From the NCBI RefSeq assembly GCF_003287895.1, contig NZ_CP030280.1, positions 1,185,501 to 1,249,500 of the forward strand: a DNA stretch of 64,000 nucleotides, in the 5' to 3' direction. The DNA comes from Blautia argi (lineage in GTDB: Bacteria; Bacillota; Clostridia; Lachnospirales; Lachnospiraceae). The notes below the pieces were generated by a model. That model searched no databases and had not been told where the DNA came from. It worked only from the letters and a program-made list of their open reading frames with translations. The translations under genes were made by a program, and so were the position numbers. Positions 49,888-59,371 of this stretch are shown piece by piece; position 1 is the first letter of the stretch, and each line of letters opens with the position of its first letter.

Positions 49888-50352
49888 ATGAAAATAGTAG
49901 AAGTAAAAGAACGAAATGATGCATTGATACAGAAATTATTGGAGGTATGGGAGTCTTCTGTGAGAGCGACACATTTGTTTTTATCAGAAGAGGAGATTAT
50001 ACATATCAAAAAGTATGTTCCGCAGGCGTTAAAAGCCGTATCTTATTTGTTCATTGCCCTAAACGAAGAAAAATCCCCCATGGCATTTATGGGAATTGAA
50101 GGACAGAAGCTGGAAATGCTTTTTGTATCGGACAAAGAACGGGGAAAAGGAACAGGCAAAGAATTGATTACTTATGGAATCCGTAAGGAACAAATTTGGG
50201 AAGTCGCTGTGAACGAGCAGAATCCTCTTGCAGTGGGTTTTTATGAACATATGGGATTTCAGGTATATAAGAGAACAGAATGTGATGAGCAGGGGCAGCC
50301 GTATCCTTTACTTTATATGAGAAGAATACGAAAAGAAGAGGAGGAGTTATGA
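49888..50352 (+). CDS. GNAT-family N-acetyltransferase (YjaB-like)
   Basis: A complete 154-aa GNAT enzyme. The N-terminal LLEVWESSVRATHLFLSEEE and the core AFMGIEGQKLEMLFVSDKER, then GKGTGKELITYGI (acetyl-CoA loop) and VNEQNPLAVGFYEHMGFQVY, resemble YjaB-type acetyltransferases. Its stop overlaps the start of the DUF3788 gene. It is the only intact acetyltransferase of the three GNAT sequences in the island. Confidence 0.88.
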   Translation: MKIVEVKERNDALIQKLLEVWESSVRATHLFLSEEEIIHIKKYVPQALKAVSYLFIALNEEKSPMAFMGIEGQKLEMLFVSDKERGKGTGKELITYGIRKEQIWEVAVNEQNPLAVGFYEHMGFQVYKRTECDEQGQPYPLLYMRRIRKEEEEL

Positions 50353-50779
50353 TATCTTTAGAAGAGAAAACGTATTGCCCTACATTAGAAGAAATCGAAG
50401 AGTATGTAAGAAATCCCGTTTTCGGGGAATTTTGCGAAGAGATAAAAAGGGAATATGGGTGCAGGGAAAAGATAGAGTTCAGTTCCTGCAGTTGGGAAAA
50501 AGGCTGGAATATAAAGTTTAAAAAGGCGGGAAAGACCCTTTGTACCATCTATCCAAGAATGGTTTTTTTACGGTGTTAGTGGTAATTGGGAAAAAAGAAA
50601 AAGAAGAAGTGGAGTCCTGTTTGGGTGAAATGACGCCCGCAATACAGGAACTTTATTACCGGACAAAAGAAGGGAATGGACAGCGTTGGCTTATGATTGA
50701 TTTGGAAGACAGGGAGGACATTTTTCAAAATGTTCTTTGGTTGATTCGGATTCGAAGCGGAAGGTCATTTGCAAAATAA
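50349..50779 (+). CDS. DUF3788-family protein (frameshifted as sequenced)
   Basis: A small cytosolic protein of about 143 aa in two frames. The first frame (LEEIEEYVRNPVFGEFCEEI, CSWEKGWNIKFKKAGKTLCT) stops at 50579. The second frame continues with GFFTVLVVIGKKEKEEVE, IQELYYRTKEGNGQRWLMID and ends at 50779. A missing A in CCAAGAAT at 50555-50556 restores TIYPKNGFFTVLVV, as expected for DUF3788. The function of this family is unknown. It overlaps the upstream GNAT gene by 4 nt. Confidence 0.8.
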
Positions 50780-51087
50780 AATGTTTCCTTTTCGCGTATT
50801 TTTCTTGACAGATACAGGAAAAAAGTTCATACTGAAAACATCTTAAATATTTTGTGGTTTTGCCGTATTGTGCAGCCGCCCTGCAGTACATAGGAAGCAT
50901 AGGTGCTTGCGGCAGTTCCATATCTTGATTCCGGGCAGTGTTCACTGCAAAATTCACACAGTAAAATAAAAAAATGGCGGGTGATTTCCATGAAAAACAG
51001 TTGACAACTATGGGAAAGTGTACTATTATGAAATACATGAACGAACATAAGTTCGTAAAATGGCAGTGATAAAAAGGAGAATAAAAT
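50780..51087 (+). promoter_or_regulatory. recA upstream region with SigA promoter and LexA (SOS) box
   Basis: TTGACA (51001-51006) and TATTAT (51024-51029) with 17-nt spacing form the recA promoter. ACGAACATAAGTTCGT (51041-51056) is a near-perfect palindrome matching the Firmicutes LexA box (CGAAC-N4-GTTCG). It lies just after the transcription start, so LexA would repress recA until DNA damage. The part 50780-51000 shows no convincing gene; minus-strand frames there have no coding character. Confidence 0.88.
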
Positions 51088-52185
51088 ATGGCGCAGATGG
51101 TCAAAGAAGATAAATTAAAGGCTCTGGACGGAGCATTGGCACAGATTGAGAAGCAGTTTGGAAAGGGTTCTGTTATGAAATTGGGAGATTCCACTGCCAA
51201 TATGAATGTAGAAACCGTTCCTACAGGTGCCTTGAGTCTGGATATTGCCCTTGGATTGGGCGGTATCCCAAAAGGAAGAATTATAGAGGTGTATGGACCG
51301 GAATCCAGTGGTAAAACAACTGTAGCTCTTCATATGGTGGCAGAAGTGCAGAAGAGAGGCGGAATTGCCGGCTTCATTGATGCAGAGCATGCTCTGGACC
51401 CTGCATATGCAAAGAAGATAGGTGTGGATATTGACAATCTGTATATTTCACAGCCGGATAATGGAGAGCAGGCTCTGGAAATTACAGAAACCATGGTGCG
51501 CTCCGGGGCTGTGGACATTATTATTGTGGACTCTGTAGCTGCTTTGGTTCCAAAGGCAGAAATTGAAGGAGATATGGGAGATTCTCATGTGGGTCTTCAG
51601 GCTCGTCTTATGTCACAGGCGCTTAGAAAGCTGACCGCACACATCAGCAAATCCAATTGTGTGGTGATTTTTATTAACCAGCTTCGTGAAAAGGTTGGTG
51701 TAATGTTTGGAAATCCGGAGGTAACAACAGGCGGACGCGCTTTGAAATTCTATTCTTCTATTCGTATGGACGTCCGCAGAATCGAAACCTTAAAGCAGGG
51801 CGGAGAAATGGTAGGAAACCGTACCAGAATTAAAGTGGTGAAAAATAAGATTGCTCCTCCGTTTAAAGAGGCAGAGTTTGATATTATGTTCGGTGAAGGA
51901 ATTTCCAGAGAAGGAGATATTTTGGATCTGGCAGCCAATATTGGCATTGTGAATAAAAGCGGCGCATGGTATGCATATAAGGACGGCAAAATCGGACAGG
52001 GTCGTGAAAATGCCAAAAAATATCTGAAGGAAAATCCGGAAATTTCAGAGGAAATCGAGAAAAAAGTACGGGAATTTTACGGTCTGGTTTCAAAAGAAGA
52101 AGGTGCAGACACACAGGAAGCAGGAAAAGAAGAGAAGAAAGCAGCAGAGTCTGCAGGTGCAGCAGACGGTGAAAAAGAAGATTAA
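51088..52185 (+). CDS. recA: Recombinase RecA
   Basis: A 365-aa recombinase. Walker A is GPESSGKTT at residues 70-78; [20 protein letters not shown] is loop L1 and Walker [21 protein letters not shown] is the L2 region. The C-terminus is acidic ([19 protein letters not shown]), as in other RecA. It mediates strand exchange and LexA cleavage. The upstream LexA box places it in the SOS response. recX follows after 14 nt. Confidence 0.98.
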   Translation: MAQMVKEDKLKALDGALAQIEKQFGKGSVMKLGDSTANMNVETVPTGALSLDIALGLGGIPKGRIIEVYGPESSGKTTVALHMVAEVQKRGGIAGFIDAEHALDPAYAKKIGVDIDNLYISQPDNGEQALEITETMVRSGAVDIIIVDSVAALVPKAEIEGDMGDSHVGLQARLMSQALRKLTAHISKSNCVVIFINQLREKVGVMFGNPEVTTGGRALKFYSSIRMDVRRIETLKQGGEMVGNRTRIKVVKNKIAPPFKEAEFDIMFGEGISREGDILDLAANIGIVNKSGAWYAYKDGKIGQGRENAKKYLKENPEISEEIEKKVREFYGLVSKEEGADTQEAGKEEKKAAESAGAADGEKED

Positions 52186-52199
52186 GGGGGAACTTCTCC

Positions 52200-52802
52200 A
52201 TGACCGTTACAGAAATAAAAGCTGTAACAAAGCAGAAATATCAGGTGGAAATTGACGGACAGTTTGCCTTTGTTTTGTACAAAGGAGAGCTGAGTCGTTA
52301 CGGGATTGAAAAAGACAGAGAAATATCAGATGAAGTTTATACAGAGTTGGTAGAGGAGGTACTGACAAAGCGGGCAAAACTGCGCGCCATGCACCTCCTT
52401 CAGAAGATGGATCGAACAAGAGCAGAGCTGGAGAGAAAATTACAGCAGAATGGCTATCCAGCACAGGCAATCGAAACTGCTCTTTCTTATGTAGAATCCT
52501 TTCATTATATTGATGATGCCAGATATGCTGCCATGTATATGGAAAATCAGAAGAATAAAAAAGGAATGGCAAGGATTCGCATGGAACTGATACAAAAGGG
52601 GATAGCACCGGAGATTCTGCAGCAGGTGCTTGAAGAAACTGAGGAAAAGACAGATTCCAGAGATGTTATACGGGAGATGCTGGAGAAAAAAAGAAAGATT
52701 CAGGGACCATTGGAGGAGAAGGAAAAACAGCGTTTATACGGCTTTTTTATGCGGAGGGGATTCTCTTCCTCAGATATTCTGGCAGTTTTTCGGGAACTGT
52801 GA
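52200..52802 (+). CDS. recX: Regulatory protein RecX
   Basis: A 200-aa helical repeat protein that modulates RecA filaments. The RecX repeats are visible (LLQKMDRTRAELERKLQQNGYPAQAI, in part; VESFHYIDDARYAAMYMENQ; ARIRMELIQKGIAPEIL). The start is ATG after GGGGGAA. It directly follows recA, the standard pairing. Confidence 0.94.
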   Translation: MTVTEIKAVTKQKYQVEIDGQFAFVLYKGELSRYGIEKDREISDEVYTELVEEVLTKRAKLRAMHLLQKMDRTRAELERKLQQNGYPAQAIETALSYVESFHYIDDARYAAMYMENQKNKKGMARIRMELIQKGIAPEILQQVLEETEEKTDSRDVIREMLEKKRKIQGPLEEKEKQRLYGFFMRRGFSSSDILAVFREL

Positions 52803-52917
52803 AATTACACAGAAATACGGTTGCTACTTGTTGGTTTTCTGTTGACTTTTTTCAAAATTCAGTATAAAATTATACTGTTGTATCCGTACAATGAAAACTA
52901 AATAAGGAGGTGCTCCT

Positions 52918-54477
52918 GTGGCAATCTATGTAATAATTGCAATTGTTGCTGTAGCTGTTACCCTGCTGGTAGCAATTCCTGTGACTGCCAATCTTTCTGT
53001 GAAGAAAAAAATGGAAAAAGATGCAGAAACTATCGGAACAGCAGAAGTGAAAGCAAGAAGCATTATAGATGAAGCATTGAAGACTGCTGAAACAAAGAAA
53101 CGTGAAGCTCTCTTAGAGGCAAAAGAAGAAAATCTCCGAACCAAAAATGAATTGGAGAAGGAAACAAAAGAGAGAAGAAACGAACTTCAGAAGTATGAAA
53201 AACGTGTTTTGTCAAAAGAAGAGGCTCTTGATAAAAAAGCAGATGCTTTGGAAAGAAGAGAAGCCGAGTACACAGCAAAGGAAGCAGAATTAAAGAAGAA
53301 AGAAAAGAAAGTCGATGAATTACAAGGACAGAGAGTACAGGAACTGGAGAGAATTTCAGGTCTGACCTCCGAACAGGCAAAAGATTATCTGTTGAAAACT
53401 GTTGAAGATGAAGTGAAAATTGACACTGCCAAACTTTACAAAGAATTGGAGAGTAAGGCAAAAGAAGAAGCTGACAAAAAGGCAAAAGAATATGTGGTAA
53501 CTGCTATTCAGAAATGTGCAGCAGACCATGTAGCAGAAGCTACGATCTCTGTTGTACAGCTTCCAAGCGATGAAATGAAAGGACGTATTATCGGACGTGA
53601 GGGACGTAATATCCGTACGTTGGAAACACTGACAGGCGTGGATTTGATTATTGATGACACTCCGGAAGCAGTTGTTTTATCAGGATTTGACCCTATCCGA
53701 AGAGAAGTCGCCAGAATTGCTTTGGAGAAATTGATTGTAGACGGGCGTATTCACCCGGCAAGAATTGAGGAAATGGTTGAAAAGGCTCAAAGAGAAGTGG
53801 AATCCATGATGAGGGAAGAAGGAGAAGCTGCTGCGCTGGAGGTTGGCGTACATGGTATTCATCCTGAACTGATTCGTCTTCTGGGCCGCATGAAGTTCCG
53901 CTCAAGTTACGGACAGAATGCACTGAAGCATTCCATTGAAGTAGCTCAACTGGCAGGTCTGCTGGCAGGTGAAGTGGGAACAGATATACGAATGGCGAAA
54001 AGAGCAGGTCTGCTCCATGATATAGGTAAGTCTATTGACCACGAGGTGGAGGGCTCCCATATTCAGATTGGTGCTGACTTATGTAGAAAATATAAAGAAT
54101 CACAGATTGTGATTAATGCGGTAGAATCTCATCACGGTGATGTGGAGCCTACCTCCCTGGTAGCTTGTATTGTACAGGCAGCTGATGCGATTTCAGCAGC
54201 AAGGCCAGGCGCAAGAAGAGAAACCTTAGAAACCTATACCAACAGATTAAAACAATTAGAAGATATTACAAACTCCTTTAAGGGAGTAGATAAATCTTTT
54301 GCTATTCAGGCAGGAAGGGAAATTCGTGTCATGGTAGTGCCGGAGCATGTTACAGATGCAGATATGGTACTGCTGGCAAGAGATATTTCCAAACAGATTG
54401 AAGCAGAACTGGAATATCCGGGACAGATTAAAGTAAATGTAATCCGCGAATCAAGAGTTGTGGATTATGCCAAGTAA
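52918..54477 (+). CDS. rny: Ribonuclease Y
   Basis: A 519-aa membrane-tethered endoribonuclease. An N-terminal helix ([20 protein letters not shown]) is followed by a long charged coiled coil (to ~residue 200), a KH domain ([20 protein letters not shown]) and an HD domain with LLHDIGKS (His367, Asp368) and [12 protein letters not shown]. The start is GTG at 52918 behind AAGGAGGTG. It initiates mRNA decay. A terminator follows. Confidence 0.97.
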   Translation: MAIYVIIAIVAVAVTLLVAIPVTANLSVKKKMEKDAETIGTAEVKARSIIDEALKTAETKKREALLEAKEENLRTKNELEKETKERRNELQKYEKRVLSKEEALDKKADALERREAEYTAKEAELKKKEKKVDELQGQRVQELERISGLTSEQAKDYLLKTVEDEVKIDTAKLYKELESKAKEEADKKAKEYVVTAIQKCAADHVAEATISVVQLPSDEMKGRIIGREGRNIRTLETLTGVDLIIDDTPEAVVLSGFDPIRREVARIALEKLIVDGRIHPARIEEMVEKAQREVESMMREEGEAAALEVGVHGIHPELIRLLGRMKFRSSYGQNALKHSIEVAQLAGLLAGEVGTDIRMAKRAGLLHDIGKSIDHEVEGSHIQIGADLCRKYKESQIVINAVESHHGDVEPTSLVACIVQAADAISAARPGARRETLETYTNRLKQLEDITNSFKGVDKSFAIQAGREIRVMVVPEHVTDADMVLLARDISKQIEAELEYPGQIKVNVIRESRVVDYAK

Positions 54478-54500
54478 TAAAATCGACTGAAAAGAGAATA

Positions 54501-54538
54501 AAAAGACCCTATGCGAAAGCAGGAAGGGGTCTTTTTTC
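54501..54538 (+). terminator. Terminator after rny
   Basis: AAAAGACCCT pairs with AGGGGTCTTTT across a ~14-nt loop and runs into TTTTTTC. Confidence 0.85.
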
Positions 54539-54572
54539 TTTTGGAAAAACATAGACTGTAAAGGGTGAGAGA

Positions 54573-55142
54573 ATGAAAAAATATAGCAGAATGTTTTCCA
54601 TATTATTTTTAGTTGGTTTTACAGGCGGAATTTTTTGTACCAATCTGTTTATTAAAGAAACAGGTTATCAGACCAGTCTTTTGTCCTTATATCTGGCAGA
54701 CGCTGTGCAGAGGGAAAAGGGAAAACCTGGGCTATTTGGGGAATTGCTGGTGAAGAGGGGCGGTTTCTTTTTATTTGGGGCAGTCTGTGGTCTGACGCCT
54801 TTAGGCGTTCCAATGGTTTCTGTCAGTCTTGTCTGGTTTGGGTTTCTGGCAGGGAGTCTGATGACAGTGTTTTTGTTGGATTATGGAATAAAGGGGATTT
54901 TTCTGGGGATGCTGTCTTTTCTGCCGCAGTTCTTTTTTTACCTTCCAGGTTGGCTGTTGTTTTTCTTTTCTGTCATGCAGATGGCGCAGAAAGCCTGGGG
55001 AAGCAAAAAGAAGGAAAAAGCAGATTACCGTGCCTATTTTTTCTTTCTCTCCGGTGCAGCCGTGTGTATTCTTCTGGGTATCTGGCAGGAAAGTTATGTT
55101 AATCAAACCTTTTTAAATGCGATATGGGGGAAATGGAACTGA
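54573..55142 (+). CDS. spoIIM: Stage II sporulation protein M
   Basis: A 189-aa membrane protein with about five helices. FLVGFTGGIFCTNLFIKE, KRGGFFLFGAVCGLTPLG and GMLSFLPQFFFYLPGWLLFF match SpoIIM, part of the SpoIID-M-P machine that remodels septal peptidoglycan during engulfment. Its place just before xerD is common in clostridia. The gene has its own leader after the rny terminator. Confidence 0.88.
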   Translation: MKKYSRMFSILFLVGFTGGIFCTNLFIKETGYQTSLLSLYLADAVQREKGKPGLFGELLVKRGGFFLFGAVCGLTPLGVPMVSVSLVWFGFLAGSLMTVFLLDYGIKGIFLGMLSFLPQFFFYLPGWLLFFFSVMQMAQKAWGSKKKEKADYRAYFFFLSGAAVCILLGIWQESYVNQTFLNAIWGKWN

Positions 55143-55325
55143 GTTCATAAAAAATTAATATTTTATAATTTACCAGATGTGGTATTGCTCTGGAAATGTT
55201 GTTTCGATATCTTGTGGAAAATACGAAAAGCCTTGAAAAAGCAGGAATTCCTGTTAAATTTGGGTTTGATTTTTGTATAATAAATGATATATAATCGAAT
55301 TATGCCTACAGAAGGGGAATGAAAT

Positions 55326-56210
55326 ATGAAGTGCGAAATAGAAGAGTTTATCGGTTATTTACATAATACCAGAGGCACTTCCAGAAATACAGAAGTTTCA
55401 TATGAACGTGATTTGAAAAAATTGGAGAAGTTTTTGACCGAGGAAGGAATTAAAAATGTGGAGCAGATAAATGCCACACTTTTAAATTCTTATGTCATGC
55501 ATATGGAGCGGCAGAATTTTGCTGCCTCTTCCATATCCAGAAGCATTGCCTCTATAAGAGCTTTTTTTTATTTTTTGTGCAGAGAAAGAGGCTGGAAGGA
55601 AAATCCGGCAGAAAACTTAAAAGCACCTAAAATCGAAAAAAGGCTGCCTGGGGTTCTGACCATAGAAGAGGTGGATTTGCTGTTAAAGCAGCCCAAGGAA
55701 AACACGGCAAAAGGAATCCGGGACAGAGCTATGCTGGAGCTTTTGTATGCCACTGGTATCAGAGTAAGCGAGTTAATCAGTCTTACTATAAAAGATATTA
55801 ATTTAAAACTGGGATATATTACCTGCAGTCACAAAGAAAAAGAACGCGTGATACCTTTTGGAAGCGCTGCAAAAAGATGGGTCGAACATTATATGGAAGG
55901 CGCCAGAACAGAGCTTTTGGGAGGGCAGGAGAGTGAAATGTTGTTTTTGAATTGCTCCGGAAAATCCATGAGCCGCCAGGGATTCTGGAAGGTTTTAAAA
56001 AGCTATGCAGAAGCAGCGGGGATCCAGCAGGATATCACTCCCCATACTTTGCGCCATTCCTTTGCAGCGCATCTGGTGCAGAATGGTGCGGATTTAAAAA
56101 GCGTACAGGAAATGATGGGACATGCAGATATTTCCACTACGCAGATTTACATGAATATGAACATAAATAAAATCCGAGATGTGTATATGAAAGCACACCC
56201 CAGACGATAA
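55326..56210 (+). CDS. xerD: Site-specific tyrosine recombinase XerD
   Basis: A 294-aa tyrosine recombinase with an N-terminal SAM-like domain (YERDLKKLEKFLTEEG, SSISRSIASIRAFFYFL). Its catalytic residues are Arg in LLYATGIRVSELISL, Lys in the TCSHKEKERVIPFG hairpin, the HTLRHSFAAHLV box, the GHADISTTQ His, and Tyr in QIYMNM. Length and neighbours (after spoIIM) support the chromosome-dimer recombinase rather than a phage integrase. A TATAAT (55276-55281) lies upstream. Confidence 0.93.
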   Translation: MKCEIEEFIGYLHNTRGTSRNTEVSYERDLKKLEKFLTEEGIKNVEQINATLLNSYVMHMERQNFAASSISRSIASIRAFFYFLCRERGWKENPAENLKAPKIEKRLPGVLTIEEVDLLLKQPKENTAKGIRDRAMLELLYATGIRVSELISLTIKDINLKLGYITCSHKEKERVIPFGSAAKRWVEHYMEGARTELLGGQESEMLFLNCSGKSMSRQGFWKVLKSYAEAAGIQQDITPHTLRHSFAAHLVQNGADLKSVQEMMGHADISTTQIYMNMNINKIRDVYMKAHPRR

Positions 56211-56238
56211 GAATGAAAAAAGAATTTTTAAAACAAAA

Positions 56239-56285
56239 GGAAGCAGCACAAAACATAGTATAAATGTTTTGTCTGCTTTCTTTTC
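56239..56285. terminator. Terminator between convergent xerD and DAHP synthase genes
   Basis: GGAAGCAGCACAAAACAT (56239-56256) pairs with ATGTTTTGTCTGCTTTC (56264-56280) with one mismatch, flanked by A- and T-rich tracts, so it can serve both strands. Confidence 0.85.
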
Positions 56286-56306
56286 TGTTGGCTCCTAACG
56301 GAACAA

Positions 56307-57338
56307 TCAGCACAGTTCGGCAATGGTATAAATCAGTTTTTCAGTATCCTCCCAGCCAAGACAAGGGTCTGTAATGGATTTGCCGTATATATGATTCGGG
56401 CCGATTTTCTGGTTCCCTTCCACAAGATAGCTTTCAATCATTACACCCTTTACCAGGTTGCGGATATCAGGAGAAACCAGGCGGCTGTGCAGCACTTCCT
56501 TTACAATACGAATCTGCTCTTTATATTTTTTGCCGGAGTTGGAGTGATTGGCATCAATAATGGCAGCCGGATTTGCCAGATTCTTTTCATTGTACATATC
56601 TAAAAGACGCTGTAAATCTTCGTAGTGATAGTTAGGAATGGTGTTTCCATGTTTACTTACTGCACCCCTCAGAATCGTATGGGTCAGAGGATTTCCGGTA
56701 GTGGCTACTTCCCAGCCCCTGGAAATAAAATCGTGTCCCGCCTGGGCTGCAATTACAGAGTTCATCATGACAGAGAAATCTCCGCTGGTGGGATTTTTCA
56801 TACCTGCGGGAATCTCCAGACCGCTGACCATAAGCCGATGCTCCTGGTTTTCCACAGAACGGGCGCCAATGGCAACATAGGAGAGCAAATCAGAAAGATA
56901 GTGCCAGTTGTCCGGGTAGAGCATTTCATCAGCAGAACTTAAGCCTGTTTCGGCAAGGGAGCGCAGGTGCATGTTGCGGATAGCCAGGATACCTGCCAAA
57001 ACGTCCGGCTTCGCTTCCGGGTCTGGCTGGTGCAGCATACCCTTATATCCCTCACCTGTGGTACGGGGCTTGTTGGTATAAATACGGGGAACCAGAACCA
57101 GGCGCTCTTCTACCTTTTCCTGAAGACGGGCAAGACGGTTGGTGTATTCACAGACAGATTCTTCATTATCAGCAGAGCAGGGACCTACAATAACCAGAAA
57201 TTTATCTGATTTTCCGGTAAATATATCCTGAATCATGATATCCCTGGCAGCCTTTACTTTTTTCAGTTTTTCGGAAACAGGGATTTGTTCCTTCACTTCA
57301 TCTGGGGTGGGAAGTTGTTTGACGAATTTAAAACTCAT
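56307..57338 (-). CDS. aroF: 3-deoxy-7-phosphoheptulonate (DAHP) synthase, AroF/G/H type
   Basis: A 343-aa class I DAHP synthase, the first step of aromatic amino acid synthesis. Diagnostic segments are VIVGPCSADNEESVCEYTNR with its Cys metal ligand, NKPRTTGEGYKGMLHQPDP, SYVAIGARSVENQEHRLMVS with the phosphate-binding Arg, and IDANHSNSGKKYKEQ with the metal-binding His. The start follows AAAGGAGA. Length matches E. coli AroF/G/H, which carry feedback control in the barrel. No other aromatic-pathway gene is adjacent. Confidence 0.95.
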   Translation of the reverse strand: MSFKFVKQLPTPDEVKEQIPVSEKLKKVKAARDIMIQDIFTGKSDKFLVIVGPCSADNEESVCEYTNRLARLQEKVEERLVLVPRIYTNKPRTTGEGYKGMLHQPDPEAKPDVLAGILAIRNMHLRSLAETGLSSADEMLYPDNWHYLSDLLSYVAIGARSVENQEHRLMVSGLEIPAGMKNPTSGDFSVMMNSVIAAQAGHDFISRGWEVATTGNPLTHTILRGAVSKHGNTIPNYHYEDLQRLLDMYNEKNLANPAAIIDANHSNSGKKYKEQIRIVKEVLHSRLVSPDIRNLVKGVMIESYLVEGNQKIGPNHIYGKSITDPCLGWEDTEKLIYTIAELC

Positions 57339-57382
57339 GGCAATCTCCTTTGTATTTCGTAATCAGTATTGTTCAAAAACAA

Positions 57383-57411
57383 ATTATAATACAAGAAAAG
57401 TACCTTGTCGA
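57383..57411 (-). promoter_or_regulatory. Promoter of the DAHP synthase gene
   Basis: On the minus strand TCGACA (57406-57411) and TATAAT (57383-57388) are 17 nt apart, upstream of the start at 57338. Confidence 0.6.
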
Positions 57412-57448
57412 TAGTTTTTCATGAAAACACTTCAGAACTTTAAAGTGA

Positions 57449-58769
57449 CTATGTGCGAAAATAATCACGAAGAAAGTAAACGGACAAAAGGGTGGATAAC
57501 AGCTCGCTGGCAATTAGACCCCAAAGATATCCCACAATACCATATCTGGGAATAACCAGACAGACAAAGAGAAGACGAAGCCCCAGTCCGGAGGTGTTTA
57601 AGAGAAAGCTCTGGTTTGCCAGTCCAAGTCCGTTTAAGATGCCGCTAAGAGTCCCAGATACATAAAGACAGGGACAGATAAAGGACAGTGTTTTAATAAA
57701 GGTTCCGGCAAATTCATTTTTAAATAACACAAGACCTAGAAAATCACCGGCAAAATAGAAGAAAGCGGTAGACAGAAGCCCCAGAAGCAGACCGTATTTC
57801 ATGGACAGGAAAATGCTGTGCCGGATATGCCTGCGGTTGCCCACTGCCTGATGTTCTGCCACAGAAGGCAGCAAAACCGTGGATACAGCGTTGGTAATGG
57901 CAGAGGGAAAGAGAATAAGGGGAAGAGCCATTCCAGTCAAAATTCCGTATATGGAAAGAGCAGAGGCATTGTCCAGTCCGTAAAGCCGCAGGTGTCCCGG
58001 TATGAGTACGGTTTCAATGCTGTGGAGAAGATTCACCAGAAGGCGGTTGCAGGTCAGAGGAAGGGAAAGGCTCAGAATTGCTTTTAAATCAGCCAGAGGA
58101 GCCTTCATATGTCGCAGCATATAGTGATTTTTTTTTATAATCCAGAAGAATAAAAAAACCGGAGAAGAGCATGGAAACCAGCTCTCCACCCAAAAGTCCG
58201 CTGACGGCCAAAGATGGCGTGGGAGAAATACCCTGCTCGGTTTGGATAAGGAACAAAAGATAAGAGGTGCCAATGCGAGAAGTTTGCTCCAGAAGCTGTG
58301 CAAGGGCAGGTACAGCCATTTTTTTTCGGGCAAAGCAGTAGCCGCTTACACAGGCGTGGAAAGTACCTAAAGGAATGGAAAGCGCCATAATCTTTAAAAG
58401 CGGAGTACAGCTTTCCTCCAATAAAATATGCAGAGCAAACCAGGCTGCGTGACGGTACAGGAAAAAAGAAACCAGAATGGCAGTGCAGACAGAAAGGATC
58501 GTGGAAATTAAAAAAACATCTCTGGCGCCCTGCTCGTCTTTTAAAGCTGCCCGGGCTGCGGTAAATCTGGAAATGGCTGTCTGGATACCGCCTACAGACA
58601 GAGCAAAACACAGGGTTTGAATTGGAAAAATAAGCTGATAGATTCCCATGCCTCTGGCACCGATTGCCTGTGAGAGGAATATTCTATAAATAAATCCCAT
58701 AATTTTCGTCAGAAAACCTGAGAGTGTTAAAACAAGGGTTCCTTTTAAAAGAAGCTGCCTATTGTTCAT
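57449..58769 (-). CDS. spoVB: SpoVB/MurJ-like MOP-superfamily lipid flippase (frameshifted as sequenced)
   Basis: A polytopic membrane protein of about 439 aa in two frames. The N-terminal frame (LLLKGTLVLTLSGFLTKIMG, FIYRIFLSQAIGARGMGIYQ, SVGGIQTAISRFTAA) is typical of SpoVB/polysaccharide exporters and ends at 58089. The second frame continues at about 58130 with NHYMLRHMKAPLADLKAIL, LFPSAITNAVSTVLLPSVAE and a C-terminal run of helices. A run of nine A (minus strand; T at 58128-58136) is one base too long; eight restores LDYKKNHYMLRH. In Bacillus SpoVB acts in spore cortex synthesis. Other MOP exporters remain possible. Confidence 0.85.
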
Positions 58770-58816
58770 AGTTTCACCGAATTTTTCTTTTTCCTAAATA
58801 TATTCCGCAAAGATGC

Positions 58817-58879
58817 TTGACAGAACAGGGGAAAGATGATATTCTACTTCCAGATTAGAAATCCGACTAAAATAGTAGG
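58817..58879 (+). promoter_or_regulatory. Promoter and Rrf2-type operator of the Fe-S operon
   Basis: TTGACA (58817-58822) and TATTCT (58840-58845), 17 nt apart, form the promoter. CCGACTA-AAA-TAGTAGG (58863-58879) is an inverted repeat with one mismatch, flanked by AAT/ATT, and lies just after the transcription start. Its form fits the DNA sites of Rrf2-type IscR repressors in clostridia, so autoregulation by the adjacent gene is likely. Confidence 0.78.
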
Positions 58880-58899
58880 AATTGAAAAGAGGCGATAAA

Positions 58900-59352
58900 T
58901 TGAAGCTTTCCACAAAAGGCAGGTATGGTTTGCGGGCAATGATTGACCTGGCGCTTTATAGTGATGAAGAAGCGGTATCCATACAAAGCATTTCTGCCAG
59001 ACAGAATATTTCAGATAATTATCTGGAACAGCTTGTACGCAAGCTGAAAAAAGAAGGTCTGGTGGTCAGTGTCCGGGGAGCCCAGGGCGGTTATAAGCTG
59101 GCAAGACCTGCAGAGGAAATCTCGGTGGGAGATGTGCTGAGGGCGCTGGAAGGCAGTCTGGAGGCTGTTTCCTGCGGAGCAGGCAATAATGAGCACTGTC
59201 AGGGTGAGGATTTATGCGTTACCCGATATGTGTGGCAGAGAATTAACCGGAGTATACAGGAAACCGTAGACTCTATTATGATAAATCAACTGGTAGAAGA
59301 AAGCCGCAAAGCGCGGGATAAAGGACAGATCAAAGTGCAAAAATGTGATTAA
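58900..59352 (+). CDS. iscR: Rrf2-family transcriptional regulator IscR
   Basis: A 150-aa regulator. The winged helix has KLSTKGRYGLRAMIDLAL, ISARQNISDNYLEQLVRKLK and VRGAQGGYKLARPAEEISV. Three cysteines (CGAGNNEHCQGEDLC) are placed like the Fe-S ligands of IscR. The start is TTG at 58900 with AAGAGG 7 nt before it; a TTG at 58882 has poor spacing. It begins the iscR-nifS-nifU-mnmA operon and probably senses Fe-S status. Confidence 0.93.
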   Translation: MKLSTKGRYGLRAMIDLALYSDEEAVSIQSISARQNISDNYLEQLVRKLKKEGLVVSVRGAQGGYKLARPAEEISVGDVLRALEGSLEAVSCGAGNNEHCQGEDLCVTRYVWQRINRSIQETVDSIMINQLVEESRKARDKGQIKVQKCD

Positions 59353-59371
59353 TCAATAGGAGATGAAGAGT

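Noticed and set aside
46565..50780. Integron-like cassette array
   Set aside because: The genes are short and co-directional, but no attC-like palindromes or integron integrase were found.
50691..51200. 169-aa minus-strand open frame over the recA promoter
   Set aside because: It overlaps the start of recA and the LexA box; the translation is Cys/Phe-rich and looks non-coding.
55326..56210. XerD as a phage or island integrase
   Set aside because: Length, conserved boxes and position after spoIIM match the housekeeping recombinase; no phage genes or att repeats are nearby.
58128..58136. Programmed ribosomal frameshift in the SpoVB-like gene
   Set aside because: No stimulatory structure was evident, and other genes in the window show the same kind of homopolymer break, so an error is simpler; slippage is kept only as an alternative.
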